64,000 bases of DNA from Symbiodinium natans (GCA_905221605.1 CAJNDS010002131.1:107001-171000); one strand, 5' to 3'; counted from the stretch's first letter, positions 16,580 through 26,225 are shown. Numbers and translations: made by a program. The notes: generated by a model from the sequence alone, not told the origin.

Positions 16580-16583
16580 TCTA
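16580..16583 (+). promoter_or_regulatory. TCTA late-type box before the Ser-rich gene
   Basis: TAATATCTAAAACTAAATAT lies between the stop at 16577 and the ATG at 16595, with the box 11 nt from the ATG. Confidence 0.5.
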
Positions 16584-16594
16584 AAACTAAATAT

Positions 16595-17389
16595 ATGTTA
16601 AGGTTAAAACCAACTTATGAAGAAATGTTAAGGGAGGCAAGAACAAGAAGATTAAGAATATTACCAGAAAGGGAAAGAAGAACACAACAAGGAATGTTAT
16701 TAGATGAGGTGGATTTTGATGATTTTGATCTGGGTAAATATGATAAGAAGATCATAGTGACTAATGAGAACCCCCAGAAAGGAACGCAAACTGACTTATT
16801 TAGTGACCACTCTTCACACTCATCTACATCGGAAAGTTTGAAGACAGCAATTGAACCAGACAAAGAAGAACAACAGGTTGAGAGTGAGCACTCAATGCAA
16901 TCTAGTAAATCAAGTAGCAAATCAAGCGAAAAATCAGAAGAACAAGAACAACAAAAATCATTGATGAGAAGATTGTTTGATAGTTTGTTTGAAGAGGTGG
17001 AAGTAGAAATGCCAATATCGCGACAAACAAGTCATGATAGCGGAGCAAGGGGAAGCAATGAACCAATGCCTACTAAAAAAGATGAAACGCCTTTACCTTC
17101 TTCATCAAGTTCTTCTATTTCTGTTCACCAGAGTGATCCATATGATAATCTACCTATAGCTAGTAGTAATGCTAGTTCTCGTTCGTCACGAATGTCTCGC
17201 GAGGCTTCTGACGAAGCGTCAACTATACATTACGGTTCTTCACGACCTGCTTCAACAATACATTATGGTAGTGAAAGAAGCAACAGACCCATTAGTGTAA
17301 GAAGTTCTCCCATTTCGGTTAGAAGTTCTCATATATCAGTTAAGAGTTCCCCTATTGTTATTAGTTCTGCTTCCAGTAGTAGATCATAG
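16595..17389 (+). CDS. Ser-rich protein sharing the RPTYDEL-like N-terminus
   Basis: This 264-residue protein opens MLRLKPTYEEMLREARTRRL, matching LRLRPTYDELIG of the preceding gene. A DEVDFDDFD segment follows near residues 36-45, like DNVDFLG in that gene. From about residue 75 it becomes Ser/Glu-rich and disordered. The last 90 residues are short internal repeats (STIHYGS twice, ISVRSS-like four times). The shared N-terminal motif suggests both bind the same partner, for example inside the capsid. No enzyme motif is visible. Confidence 0.65.
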   Translation: MLRLKPTYEEMLREARTRRLRILPERERRTQQGMLLDEVDFDDFDLGKYDKKIIVTNENPQKGTQTDLFSDHSSHSSTSESLKTAIEPDKEEQQVESEHSMQSSKSSSKSSEKSEEQEQQKSLMRRLFDSLFEEVEVEMPISRQTSHDSGARGSNEPMPTKKDETPLPSSSSSSISVHQSDPYDNLPIASSNASSRSSRMSREASDEASTIHYGSSRPASTIHYGSERSNRPISVRSSPISVRSSHISVKSSPIVISSASSSRS

Positions 17390-17429
17390 CTTGAAAACGA
17401 ATGAGATATTTCTTTAATAGCTAACGCAA

Positions 17430-17438
17430 TTTAAAGAA
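17430..17438 (+). promoter_or_regulatory. Early-type box TTTAAAGAA before the 124-residue gene
   Basis: A perfect TTTAAAGAA lies 20 nt before the ATG at 17459. The gene has no TCTA box, although it sits among late genes. Confidence 0.45.
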
Positions 17439-17458
17439 ATATTCATATTATAAAATAA

Positions 17459-17833
17459 ATGGCTACTAACTACTTTGTTGGCAATGATGGAATTAAAACC
17501 ACAATAAACGACGATTTGTTTGATCTGCTTTGGAACTCGTTTGAGAGTGATGATGTTTCTACAACTGATAGCGACAGTTCGGAGATCATCAAGAAACAGA
17601 AAAAGAAAGTCTATAATGATAGGTTGAATGAAAAGAACAAAAATGAAGGTTATTTTAATGATTATTTCAAGAAAAATAATAAATGTTTTGAGTGTGAAAG
17701 GTGCGGTAAAACCATAAGTAGCACTAGCAATAAAGCTAAGCATCAGAACAGTGAAAGGTGTAAAAGAGTTTATGAAGATAGAAAACAAAAGGAGATAGAG
17801 GATAAAATCATTCTGAAGGTTTTACATGGTTAA
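17459..17833 (+). CDS. Small zinc-finger-like protein
   Basis: This 124-residue protein has an acidic first half (SFESDDVSTTDSDSSE), a basic helix and a single CERCGKTI...H...C motif near 78-100, likely one zinc site. The C-terminus is a charged helix. The motif loosely resembles the C-terminal zinc-finger-like motifs of the GIY-YIG nucleases, and the gene shares their early-type promoter. A regulatory or DNA-binding role is plausible; no family is recognised. A 13-bp hairpin starts at its stop codon. Confidence 0.65.
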   Translation: MATNYFVGNDGIKTTINDDLFDLLWNSFESDDVSTTDSDSSEIIKKQKKKVYNDRLNEKNKNEGYFNDYFKKNNKCFECERCGKTISSTSNKAKHQNSERCKRVYEDRKQKEIEDKIILKVLHG

Positions 17834-17865
17834 TAATAATTAATTAATTATCTAATTATTATTAA
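17830..17865. terminator. 13-bp hairpin after the 124-residue gene
   Basis: TTAATAATAATTA pairs exactly with TAATTATTATTAA around a 10-nt loop. It overlaps the stop codon at 17831-17833, and the integrase TCTA box straddles loop and stem. Confidence 0.55.
17851..17854 (+). promoter_or_regulatory. TCTA late-type box before the integrase gene
   Basis: TTATCTAATTATT lies 13 nt before the ATG at 17868. Confidence 0.5.
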
Positions 17866-17867
17866 TT

Positions 17868-18795
17868 ATGAGTGCTAATGAGATATTGGAGAAAATATAT
17901 TATGATCTTGAGCGCGGTTACGGGTCTGTTAGAAGTTTGTATGAGGAAGCTAACAAGGATGGCGCGGGTGTCACTTTGCAGTATGTTAAGGATTGGGTGA
18001 AGAAGCAAAGCATCGAGAAGAAACTACAAGAATTATAATAGCTATTCCCCGCCTTATGCTAGGGCTGTTTTTAGCGTTGATATTATGGATATGGTAAGCT
18101 TGATGAAAGACACTGACACCTTCAAGGAGGAGTATAAAAGATACGCTTTATTATGCATTGACAATTTTAGCAAGAAGATGCATATAGTGCCTATGGAGAA
18201 CAGAGACGGTGAGACGGTGTATGATGCTTTTATGGAGTGCTTTAAAGTTATGGGTTATCCTAACAGTATGTATTCAGATGATGACGGGGCATTTAATTAT
18301 AAAAAGTTTCAGGATTTTTTGAAAGGTGAAGGTATTGAACATATAGTAACTTTGACCCATGCAAATGTAGCAGAGAGGGCCATTAGGACGATTAAGAAGA
18401 TGATCACCGATAGGGCTTTGGTGACTAAAGGGGCTTGGACGATCTTATTGAAACCTGCGTTGGACAAGTATAATAAAACAATGAAACATTCAACGACTGA
18501 GATGACACCAAATGAAGCGCACAAGGACGACAACCATCTTACAGTAAAATCAAACTCTGTTTTAAAAGAAAAATATTTACGCAAGTATCCTAAGGTAGAG
18601 GTCGGGGATAAAGTTAAAATATTTGTAAAGGGAAAGGGAAACTATACAAGTCGTAAAGAAAGTAGGAACCAGTGGAGCGAGAGAATTTATGAAGTTAAGG
18701 AAGTAGGCAGAGATGGACAACTAAACAAACACTATATATTGGATGGATTGAGTAAAAAATATAACAGGCATGAAATTTTATTAATTGATGATTAA
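17868..18795 (+). pseudogene. Retroviral-type (DDE) integrase, split by a +1 frameshift
   Basis: The gene starts at ATG 17868. Its first 56 codons encode a small helical N-terminal domain and stop at TAA 18036. The catalytic part lies in the next frame, open from 18001 to 18795, and the overlap 18001-18038 is where the shift must fall, near GAGAAGAAACTAC (18015-18027). One extra base there would explain it. The second part holds all three catalytic residues in the usual order: Asp in FSVDIMDM, Asp in YSDDDGAF, and Glu in ANVAERAIRTIK about 35 residues later. The sequence before it (NYNSYSPPYARAVFS) is typical of Polinton/PLV integrases. Integration into host DNA is the role. As it stands, no full-length protein forms without frameshifting. 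Confidence 0.9.
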
Positions 18796-18799
18796 ACTA

Positions 18800-18809
18800 C
18801 TTAAAGACA
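18800..18809 (+). promoter_or_regulatory. Early-type box CTTAAAGACA before the last viral gene
   Basis: CTACTTAAAGACATAACG starts 5 nt after the integrase stop, and the ATG is at 18833. The stretch 18796-18826 matches the inverted sequence at bases 1-30. Confidence 0.5.
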
Positions 18810-18832
18810 TAACGCCCTAGTATATTAGTAAG

Positions 18833-19651
18833 ATGATAAGTATTAACAAATATGTTGACAGATTAACCAGCAAGAAGGAGGAACTCGCTAAAATTGAGTT
18901 CAAACTAAAAGAAGTTGGAGAATTACTATATGAAACGAAATTTACTGGTTTATTTGACCGTGATGATGACCACTTATTAGTTTGTGAAAATGAAAAGCTA
19001 CAAGGAGAAGCAACGGTAAAAGAACAAGAAATTGAAACACTTGAAGAAGCCATTAAGAAGTTGAAAAATATATTTAAATATGAAGAAGAAGATGATGAAG
19101 AAGATGATGAAGAAGATGATGAAGAAGATGATGAAGAAGATGATGAAGAAGATGATGAAGAAGATGATGAAGAAGATGATGAAGAAGAAGAAGAAGAAGA
19201 TAAACTATCAATCCATGAAAGAATACAATTAGAATGGCAAATTAAAATGCAGGATATGAAAAGAGCAGAAGAATTGAATAGTATAAATAATGATAATAAT
19301 GAACCAGTAGAAGAAGACGATAACCAAAATGAAAATGAAAGCAATCCATTTAAAAAGGAATATAATGAATTGAATATAAAAGCAGGAGATGACACGCGAA
19401 AAGTAATGAACATAGAAACACAACATTATATTCCGATTAAATACGCACTATTAAAATATTATGAAAAAGACGATGTAAAAGATATAGATATGTATGAATA
19501 TCGCCGTAAGAAAATTATTCAAAAATATGGTAAATTATTAGAACTTCATAAAAAGAAAAATTATTATGTTTGTAGTAAAGAAAAACTAGAAATTATTAAT
19601 TTCAAAAAACATGAAGCAGTAGAAAATTATTGGTCAAATATGCATTGTTAA
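18833..19651 (+). CDS. Coiled-coil protein with a (DEED)n acidic tract
   Basis: This 272-residue protein begins with a long coiled coil (about residues 1-80). It then has about ten tandem copies of a four-residue acidic unit (EEDD), coded by a near-perfect 12-bp DNA repeat at about 19083-19195. A second coiled coil or helical region follows, then a basic, lysine- and tyrosine-rich C-terminus. I do not recognise it. It is the outermost gene on the right side and may lie in the terminal inverted repeat. The acidic tract probably varies in length between copies through replication slippage. Confidence 0.7.
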   Translation: MISINKYVDRLTSKKEELAKIEFKLKEVGELLYETKFTGLFDRDDDHLLVCENEKLQGEATVKEQEIETLEEAIKKLKNIFKYEEEDDEEDDEEDDEEDDEEDDEEDDEEDDEEDDEEEEEEDKLSIHERIQLEWQIKMQDMKRAEELNSINNDNNEPVEEDDNQNENESNPFKKEYNELNIKAGDDTRKVMNIETQHYIPIKYALLKYYEKDDVKDIDMYEYRRKKIIQKYGKLLELHKKKNYYVCSKEKLEIINFKKHEAVENYWSNMHC

Positions 19652-19695
19652 TTGTAATTTAGTAATATACAAATATTAACAAATTATTTAGAAAT

Positions 19696-19731
19696 CAATA
19701 ATAATTTAATTGTATTATTAAATTATTATTG
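19696..19731. terminator. 15-bp perfect hairpin at the right edge of the viral block
   Basis: CAATAATAATTTAAT pairs exactly with ATTAAATTATTATTG around a 6-nt loop. It lies 45 nt after the last viral stop codon, just before the composition changes. It could end the last transcript or mark the viral terminus. Confidence 0.6.
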
Positions 19732-19735
19732 AACC

Positions 19736-20245
19736 AACCACCCACTAAGCCCCAGGAATACCCAAAATATAACCCAATGGCTAACCCGAAGCTCTACAAT
19801 CATGGCTTTATGTTAGCCGTTTCTATGAACCGCCTAACTAAAGCCCAGCTAAGCTTAGAGACAAACCACGAGAAAACGAAGCTAGGGGACAAGTCAAAAA
19901 GTGTTGGAGAGGTAAGAGGGGGGAAAAGTGAAAACGAGAGAGGAGCGACAAATACTTAAATGAGAGTATGGGATCCTGGGGAGTGAGAGAAAAACGAAGG
20001 AGGGGCCAAGATTAACGAAGAGAAGCGAGAAAACGAATGAGACACGCTTTTAAGAAAACGAAGCAGAGACCCAACGAATGAAACAGACCCCAGAGGAGGA
20101 AAATAAGAAACGAAGAAGGCGACAAGGGTTACGAACAAGTGGGAGACAGTGATGAAAAACAACAAATGAAGCAGACACGACAACACACAACAGCCCAGAC
20201 CCTAGGCCCCCTATTTCTACAATTTTTAGGGGGGGGGGGGGGTTG
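19736..20245. other. Junction region: purine-rich strand with AACGAA repeats, then a poly-G run
   Basis: From about 19870 to 20160 the + strand is nearly all purine, with about eight loosely spaced AACGAA/AAACGAA motifs. It ends in a run of more than ten G near 20229. A 76-codon frame from 19729 starts only at TTG and is low in complexity, so it is not called. The stretch could be the true viral end or host DNA. Confidence 0.5.
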
Positions 20246-21388
20246 GGGCGTTTGCTATTTTTTGTTGGTTTCTGTCCGGATCCAGAGGGTGTTTAGACGG
20301 AAACTATGGAGCTGTGTCAGTACTTCAGGGCATCGGCTTCGGCTACTTGGATATTTCACGGGTGTAGAGTTTTGGCAACGAGCTACGAACTAGCAACTGC
20401 AACGATCCTCCACCTTAGAGCGGCCACTCGGTGCCTGTATGTCGGGCAATTAATACAAAGCTTCCAACTGGTGCCACCCGTGACTTTTGCATCAGTCATG
20501 AAACTCCAAGTAGGTAGGGTTTCCTGTCCTTTCTGAAGCTCCAAACCTCAAAACCTGCAAGCCCTGAACCCAAACTTCTAGACACCGTCTTGGGCACAGG
20601 GATGGGGTTTTCAGTGTATCTCAACTTATATGGGCTGCGTAAGATATTTGAGGCCTCAGAACCTCGACATTTTTCGCAGGATTCAAGTAGTTACCCGCAA
20701 CCCAGGAGTTTGGAAGCCTGCGGCCCTACATTAAGGGTACCACCGGACTACCAAGAATATGCTGCCAACGACCATGTCCCACCTGCCGACTCTTAATCAG
20801 CTGCGGCAGGGCGGAAAGAGCCTCCAGGACAGGGCGCCCAGCTCTAAGAATGCACGGGTGGATTTCGGGCGATGAGGACAGGGTGGGGGTTTCGCGGGTG
20901 TCTACATTTGGGGCTTATAGAATCTCAGAGCCTTTCATTCTTGAGCGCGTAGGCTGCCCCAACCTAGCCTGGGACAGCAAGATCTGCCTACAAGCCAGCG
21001 TCACGGCACAAGCCCGTTAGGTACAGGGAGGAGGGCATGGGGCGAGGGACACATTGCGTGGCGGGTCCTTCTCACTTCGGCAGGAGACTGCTACACGCTT
21101 CCAAAATGCTGCCAACTGACGGTGAGGGGTTTGGGGGGTTTAAGGCTGAAGACTGTTCCCCGCAACATGTTGCAGGAAGCAAGAGCAATTTCATCTCGGC
21201 CCTAAGGGAGTGAAAAAGCTGCTTGTCGCTCAGTTCTTTTCTCTGCAACCCTAAATTTGCCGAATAGATCTACTTACTAGCTCTGTGCCCCAACAAAAGA
21301 GCTGAGTCCTCAGAGACCACCCCGACTGCATCTCAAAGCCAGCCCAGCAAACGGGCAAAAGAAACATAGAAACTGCTCCACCTGCTGT

Positions 21389-21860
21389 TCCCTAAACCCT
21401 AAACCCTAAACCCTAAACCCTAAACCCGAAACCCCACACCCTAAACCCCAAACCCCAAACCCTAAACCCCAAAAACCCGTCGCCAACACGTTCCCCGAAG
21501 TCCGCCTTCGACACGTGCGAGCGAGCTTAAAAGGGTCTGGCACGAAACCGAGAGATGTAGACCCCCAAACCCTAAAACCTAAACCCTAAACCCTAAACCC
21601 CAAACCCTAAACCCTAGACCCTAAACCCTAAACCCTAAACCCTAAATCCCCTAAATGTAGATGGAGCCAGGTGTGCAGCCAAGCAGCTGTAGCTCCAGCT
21701 GGGAGACGTTGCAGGCCATCCTGAGCCAATGAGGTGAAACCCCTAAAACCCTAAAATCCCTAAACCCTATAAACCCTAAACCCTAATTCCTATAAACCCG
21801 AAACCCTGAATCCTAAAACCCCTAAGGCCCCTAAACCCCTAAAACCCCTAAAACCCCTGA
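21389..21860. repeat. Three neighbouring CCCTAAA arrays
   Basis: CCCTAAA units at about 21389-21480 and 21563-21655 are followed by a degenerate stretch at 21737-21860 with CCCTAAAA and CCCTATAAA variants. Non-repeat spacers of about 80 bp separate them. Confidence 0.9.
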
Positions 21861-22734
21861 ACCCAGACTCCTTCAGCACCGAAGGGTTGAAGTGTTTGAG
21901 AGATGGTCGTTGTTCATTGTCTTCGCTTTGGTGACAGCGCGGCTGCTCTTCACAACTGTACCACGGGGATCCAGCCTTTGGTAACAGCTTCGAGGGTTTA
22001 TGGTTTAGGGTTTAGGGTTTAGGGTTCGGGGTCTATGGACTACAGGGACCACACGTTTGCCTCAAAAGCGTCAAAGTTTTGACACTCGAACCTAAACTCT
22101 AAACCCTAAACCCTAAACCCTAAACGTGCCGGAGTGAGCTGAACGTCCTGATCCAGCACAGTCCAAAGCGAGGAGCTGGTTCAAATTCAGGGTTTACTGT
22201 TCACTGGGTCGTAGTTGAGCGTTGCTGGAGACATGAAAAGGGAATATTCTCAAAAGTACAGGGTGCTTGCTAACATTGACTAAGCTTGGGCTTTTAGGTT
22301 AGTGCCCTAAACCCTGAACCCTAAACCCTAAACCCTAAACCCCTAACCCCTGAACCCCCCAAATGCGCACGAGGCTCTGAGGAACCTGAACCTCCGGCAA
22401 GAGCCATGGCGTCCGTGTGTAGCACAGCCGCCACGGCCGCTTCTATGCTTCAAACCCGTACTGCTTTATTGTGGCCCACCATCCCTAAATAGATAGGCAA
22501 ACCAAAAGAATGCACCGGTCGTTGCAACTTCCTAGAAACTGCAACCCCAAGCCTTAAACCCTAAAATCCCTGAATGCTAAAAACAAAAAACCGAACCCTA
22601 TACCTATGCCTATACCCCTCAATCTCCGACCCCCCCCACACCACTCGACCAGAGCCCCCGAACCAATGCTGGTCACTCACCCAAACGAGAGGCAAGGCGG
22701 GCCGGCTTGGGAAAACGAGGGCTTCGGGACTGTT

Positions 22735-22815
22735 CCGGGTTTAGGGTTTAGGGTTTAGGGTTTAGGGTTTAGGGTTTACGGTGTAGGGTTTAGGGTTTAG
22801 GGTTTCGGGTTGAGG
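22735..22815. repeat. TTTAGGG array
   Basis: About ten units on the + strand, two or three of them mutated (TTTACGG, TGTAGGG, TTTCGGG). Confidence 0.9.
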
Positions 22816-24638
22816 GCTCAGGTTTGTGGGGCCCTTGAGCCTGGATACCAGGAAGCTGATCTTCAGCCCAGTGCCAACCTACGTGAGACGGGTATCCCTT
22901 GCGATGCCCTGAAAGGGTCTAGGGTTTAGGGTTTAGGGTTTAGGGTGTTGTGTGGCATTGGGGGATCTGTGCCAAAACCATGCCAGAGGCCATGACGCAC
23001 CTGGCCCTGAACCACCAAAAGCCCAACCCAGTCTCGGATGTAAGGGTTAAGGGTTTAGGGTTTAGGATAATCACTCCCCGGTTTGCACGTTACGGGTGCG
23101 TAGATTCTGCAGGAGGACAAGAGCCAAGCCTACCTCAACGCGGTCTTCGGAATCCAACAAACAAGCAAGCAAGCGATGGAAGACAAACAAAAAGAGCTAT
23201 CTTACGTCGCTGTTGCCTTGAAGAAGCCCCCTGTCGGCTTTTTCTAATGTTTTAAATCCAGGGGTTTTGAGACCACCCTTTTTCGTGGCCTGCTCGCGCC
23301 TGCAGGCTCTATCTTTCTCCCTCAGCCTCTTTGTGGGCGGCCTAATACACAAAATTCAAAAGCTTGGAGCTTGTCCGAACTTTCTATTCGCGTCTTGCCT
23401 GGCAGGCCCCTTAGATGATTGATTCCTTTCTCTTTCATGATGAGTTGGGAACCCAAGTAACTGCATCCTAGGCCTCTTCTGTATTAGAGGGCCCTGCCAG
23501 AAAGATGCGATCTGATGCCCAATTCCATCAACGCTCGGCCCTGTTGGTTGCTGTGCACCAACTCACTCACCTGACCACAAGTTCAGGGCACAAGCCCTAG
23601 AAACAAAGCCCAGGCCCCCGAAACACCCTAAGCCCCTGCAGTATTGCGGGTGTACGAACATGGAGGACCCCTCATATAGAATGTAGTGGGATCCCCCTTA
23701 TATAAGGACCCCAAATAAGGGTACCCCAAATATCGTAAAACCCCCATGCAAACCCCCATATGCACCCCTGAACCCTAAACCCTAAACCCCGCTTGTGTGA
23801 GCCACACAATGCATCCGCTTAGGGCGATTCGGGAGATGCGGGCCCTTGTAGGTCAAGCCTCGCGCTTTTGATCTTAGGCTTGAAGCTTGCAGGCTGGAGG
23901 TTTAAGGGTTTAGGGCTTAGGGTTAAGGGTTCAGGGTTTAGGGTTAAGGGTTTAGGGTGTGTATGAACTCTTGTGGCCAATGTCTCATCTCTGTTGGAGT
24001 GGAAGCCGTCGCCAGGACTCAGTGGAACACCCTTTCTCCCAGGTGCTCATGATGCGGCTTGTGGCGATCACGGAATGTGCCCTACAGCGTGGCCGCATAC
24101 ACTGGAAGTAGCTGCCTCGCCCGGCTGTCGTGGGGTCTCCCAACGGATCCCAGTTGATCAACGCCCTATGAATGCTAGGATGGTCCTTAAAACACTCTGA
24201 AAAATATTCCTGAACATGATCCTCTTAAACCCACTAAAGGAAAATATAAAATGTCCCAAGGGCCTACCGAGCATGTCATCAGGCTTCACGGAGGCGAGCC
24301 CAGGCCAGGAGCGTGCGGGCACGGATTTGCGGCATTCATGTACAGGGTTTTGTTGGCCTTCTGAGCGCACAAAAAATGACACCCTAAACACCCCTAAACC
24401 CCTTACACTCGGACAGGGCAAGAGCTTCAATTCTCTAATAGAGGGATCTTAATTATCAGAATATGGCTTTGGGGCTTGTTCGCGTACACTTCTGAAAGGA
24501 ACCGAAGGGAATACTATTAGTAATGATTCCGAGCCCTTAAATTGTAAAATGAAGAGGCCTGCCTTCTTAGAGGCACCCACCAAAAGAGCTGCGCGGTGGG
24601 CTATATCGCGCACGCGTATCCATACACCATGTAAAGCC

Positions 24639-24680
24639 CCCTTATACGAACAGTCCTTAACAGGGATTATAATAAGGGGG
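24639..24680. mobile_element. Fragment of the TTGGGAT-end MITE family
   Basis: CCCCCTTATACGAACAGTCC and a later ATTATAATAAGGGGG match the inner part of the family described at 40187. The ends are missing, and a G run follows. Confidence 0.5.
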
Positions 24681-25290
24681 GGGGGGGACAAGAATCCCTA
24701 TTCAGGACTGTGCGTATCCCAAAACCATGGCCATGTTGCGGCTCTGGTACAGAAATGAACAGCCCTGAACAGCCAAACGTGAGTTCCCCCGGGCCTTACT
24801 CCTGATGCACGCGCTCGCGGCTGCTTCCCTGCACCTGCACCATCGCAGGGCAGAGGTTCACACAAGCCTAAACCCTGGCAATAAAGGACCACCACAACCC
24901 TCAAAACCCCAAAGCATCCAACTTGAACCCAAGCCACTGACCCTTAACATAAGCAGCAGCCCTCTCAGACAAAAAAAGTGAACACTTTCAGTTTTGTAGG
25001 GGATTCTAGTATCCCAAAAAGTGTAAAGTGTACTCATGCAGCTACTAAAGTAGCTGGCATTCCTAGAGCAGCTGACTTGAAGCAAAGAACCGTCAGGGCC
25101 CAACAACCCCACCCCCACTCGTCGGGCGGGGAGCAAAAATCCACTTTTAGGGTCTTAGGGCTTTAGGGTTTTAAGGTTTAGTGCTTTAGGGTTTACACTC
25201 CTTTCTTCACCCCCTGTGCGCCAGTGCTCAGGCGCGTGCGGGAGCACCGCCGGGGCCGGTCACGTTCATGCAAAACTTCTTGCCTGCCCA

Positions 25291-25374
25291 AAGGGTCCAT
25301 GCACCTACGTAGTATATACTTGTCCCTATATAGTAGCTTTAGGGCCCAAGTATATACTATTTAGGTAAGTTAAG
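25291..25374. mobile_element. Palindromic element, GGGTCCATGTACCTA family
   Basis: GTCCATGCACCTACGTAGTA at one side and CAAGTATATACTATTTAGGT at the other form a long imperfect hairpin. Related copies lie at 26357, 26697 (partial) and 49402. Confidence 0.6.
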
Positions 25375-25640
25375 GCCGCTTCAGGGGTGCGAGCTTTCCA
25401 TACGTCCAAGGTAGTGGAATTTGGATTGTTTGGCTGGCTGCAGATTTCTAAACTTCAAATTCAAGAGATGAAGGTCGGTATTGAAGGCATATCATGGTAG
25501 AAGGTTCAACGATGCTGCAGCTTGAGGTGCGAGGCTTCAGAGTTTCAGGGTGTGGCTCTTTAGCTGGACCGAAGGCTAAAGTGGCTAAAGGGCTTCTGGG
25601 TCAGCGGGGGACGGAACGCAGGGCCGGGAGCTTCACTTGG

Positions 25641-25740
25641 TGGCCCAGTAACCATATTACAATAAGGCACCCTTCTTGGCGTCGGTTACTAAAAAGAGAA
25701 ACCAGAACCAAAAAAAGGGTAAAGGGTACCGCTGGGCTGC
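25641..25740. repeat. Dispersed repeat, GGTAGCCCAGTAACCAT family
   Basis: GTGGCCCAGTAACCATATT followed by an AAGGCACCC block and ending near GGTACCGCTGGGCT. It is related to 32690-32800 and to the split copy at 33992-34212. TGGCCCAG and CTGGGCT suggest inverted ends. Confidence 0.55.
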
Positions 25741-26042
25741 AGACCAAGTTCAAGGTTTAAGGCGTTGGGGCTCACGATCTGGCAGTTGCGTTTGGGATTT
25801 CGGGTGAAGGAATCGAAGGTCTTCGAGATTCAGGATTGTAGCTTCTCCGCAGAACGCTGTTCGACCCTAAACCAGCCCTCCAGAAGGCCCCAAACCTGCA
25901 AATACCCTGAACCCTAAACCCTAAACCCTACAGACCAAGTAGAGGACGAGTGGCCATCTTGGCCGTCGCCGATGTCAAACTCTACCTCTTCGCCGTCAGC
26001 GAGGGATTTGAAGCCCTGGCGGCTTGTGGTTTCAGGCTTGGC

Positions 26043-26225
26043 GTTTAGGGTTTAGGGTTTAGGGTTTAGGGTTTAGGGTTTAGGGTTTAGGGTTTAGGGT
26101 TTAGGGTTTAGGGTTTAGGGTTTAGGGTTTAGGGTTTAGGGTTTAGGGTTTAGGGTTTAGGGTTTAGGGTTTAGGGTTTAGGGTTTAGGGTTTAGGGTTC
26201 AGGGTTTAGGGTCTGGGGTTTACCG
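26043..26225. repeat. Long TTTAGGG array
   Basis: About 22 consecutive perfect units (to about 26198) and then decaying ones make this the longest perfect telomere-type array in the window. The flank 25931-26042 contains no gene I recognise. Confidence 0.95.

Larger units (their letters stand above)
1..19735. mobile_element. Integrated Polinton-like virus (left end outside the window)
   Basis: An AT-rich, intron-free, tightly packed block of about 22 genes carries the PLV hallmark set: protein-primed PolB (503-4252), packaging ATPase (5853-6626), major capsid (10913-12346), penton-like minor capsid (13337-14173) and DDE integrase (17868-18795). The set is that of Polinton/Maverick and PLV genomes, whose usual size is about 15-25 kb. 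The right boundary is placed where composition changes and telomere-type host repeats begin, just after a hairpin at 19696-19731. It could instead lie near 20200, after a purine-rich stretch. The left boundary is not in the window, so the target-site duplication cannot be tested here. Frameshifts in the fibre and integrase genes suggest an ageing copy. Confidence 0.9.

Noticed and set aside
19729-19959. 76-codon frame at the right viral junction
   Set aside because: It begins at TTG, overlaps the terminal hairpin, and its second half is the purine-rich repeat.
21389-21860. A true chromosome end (telomere)
   Set aside because: Arrays are short, occur in both orientations and continue for 40 kb, so they are interstitial.
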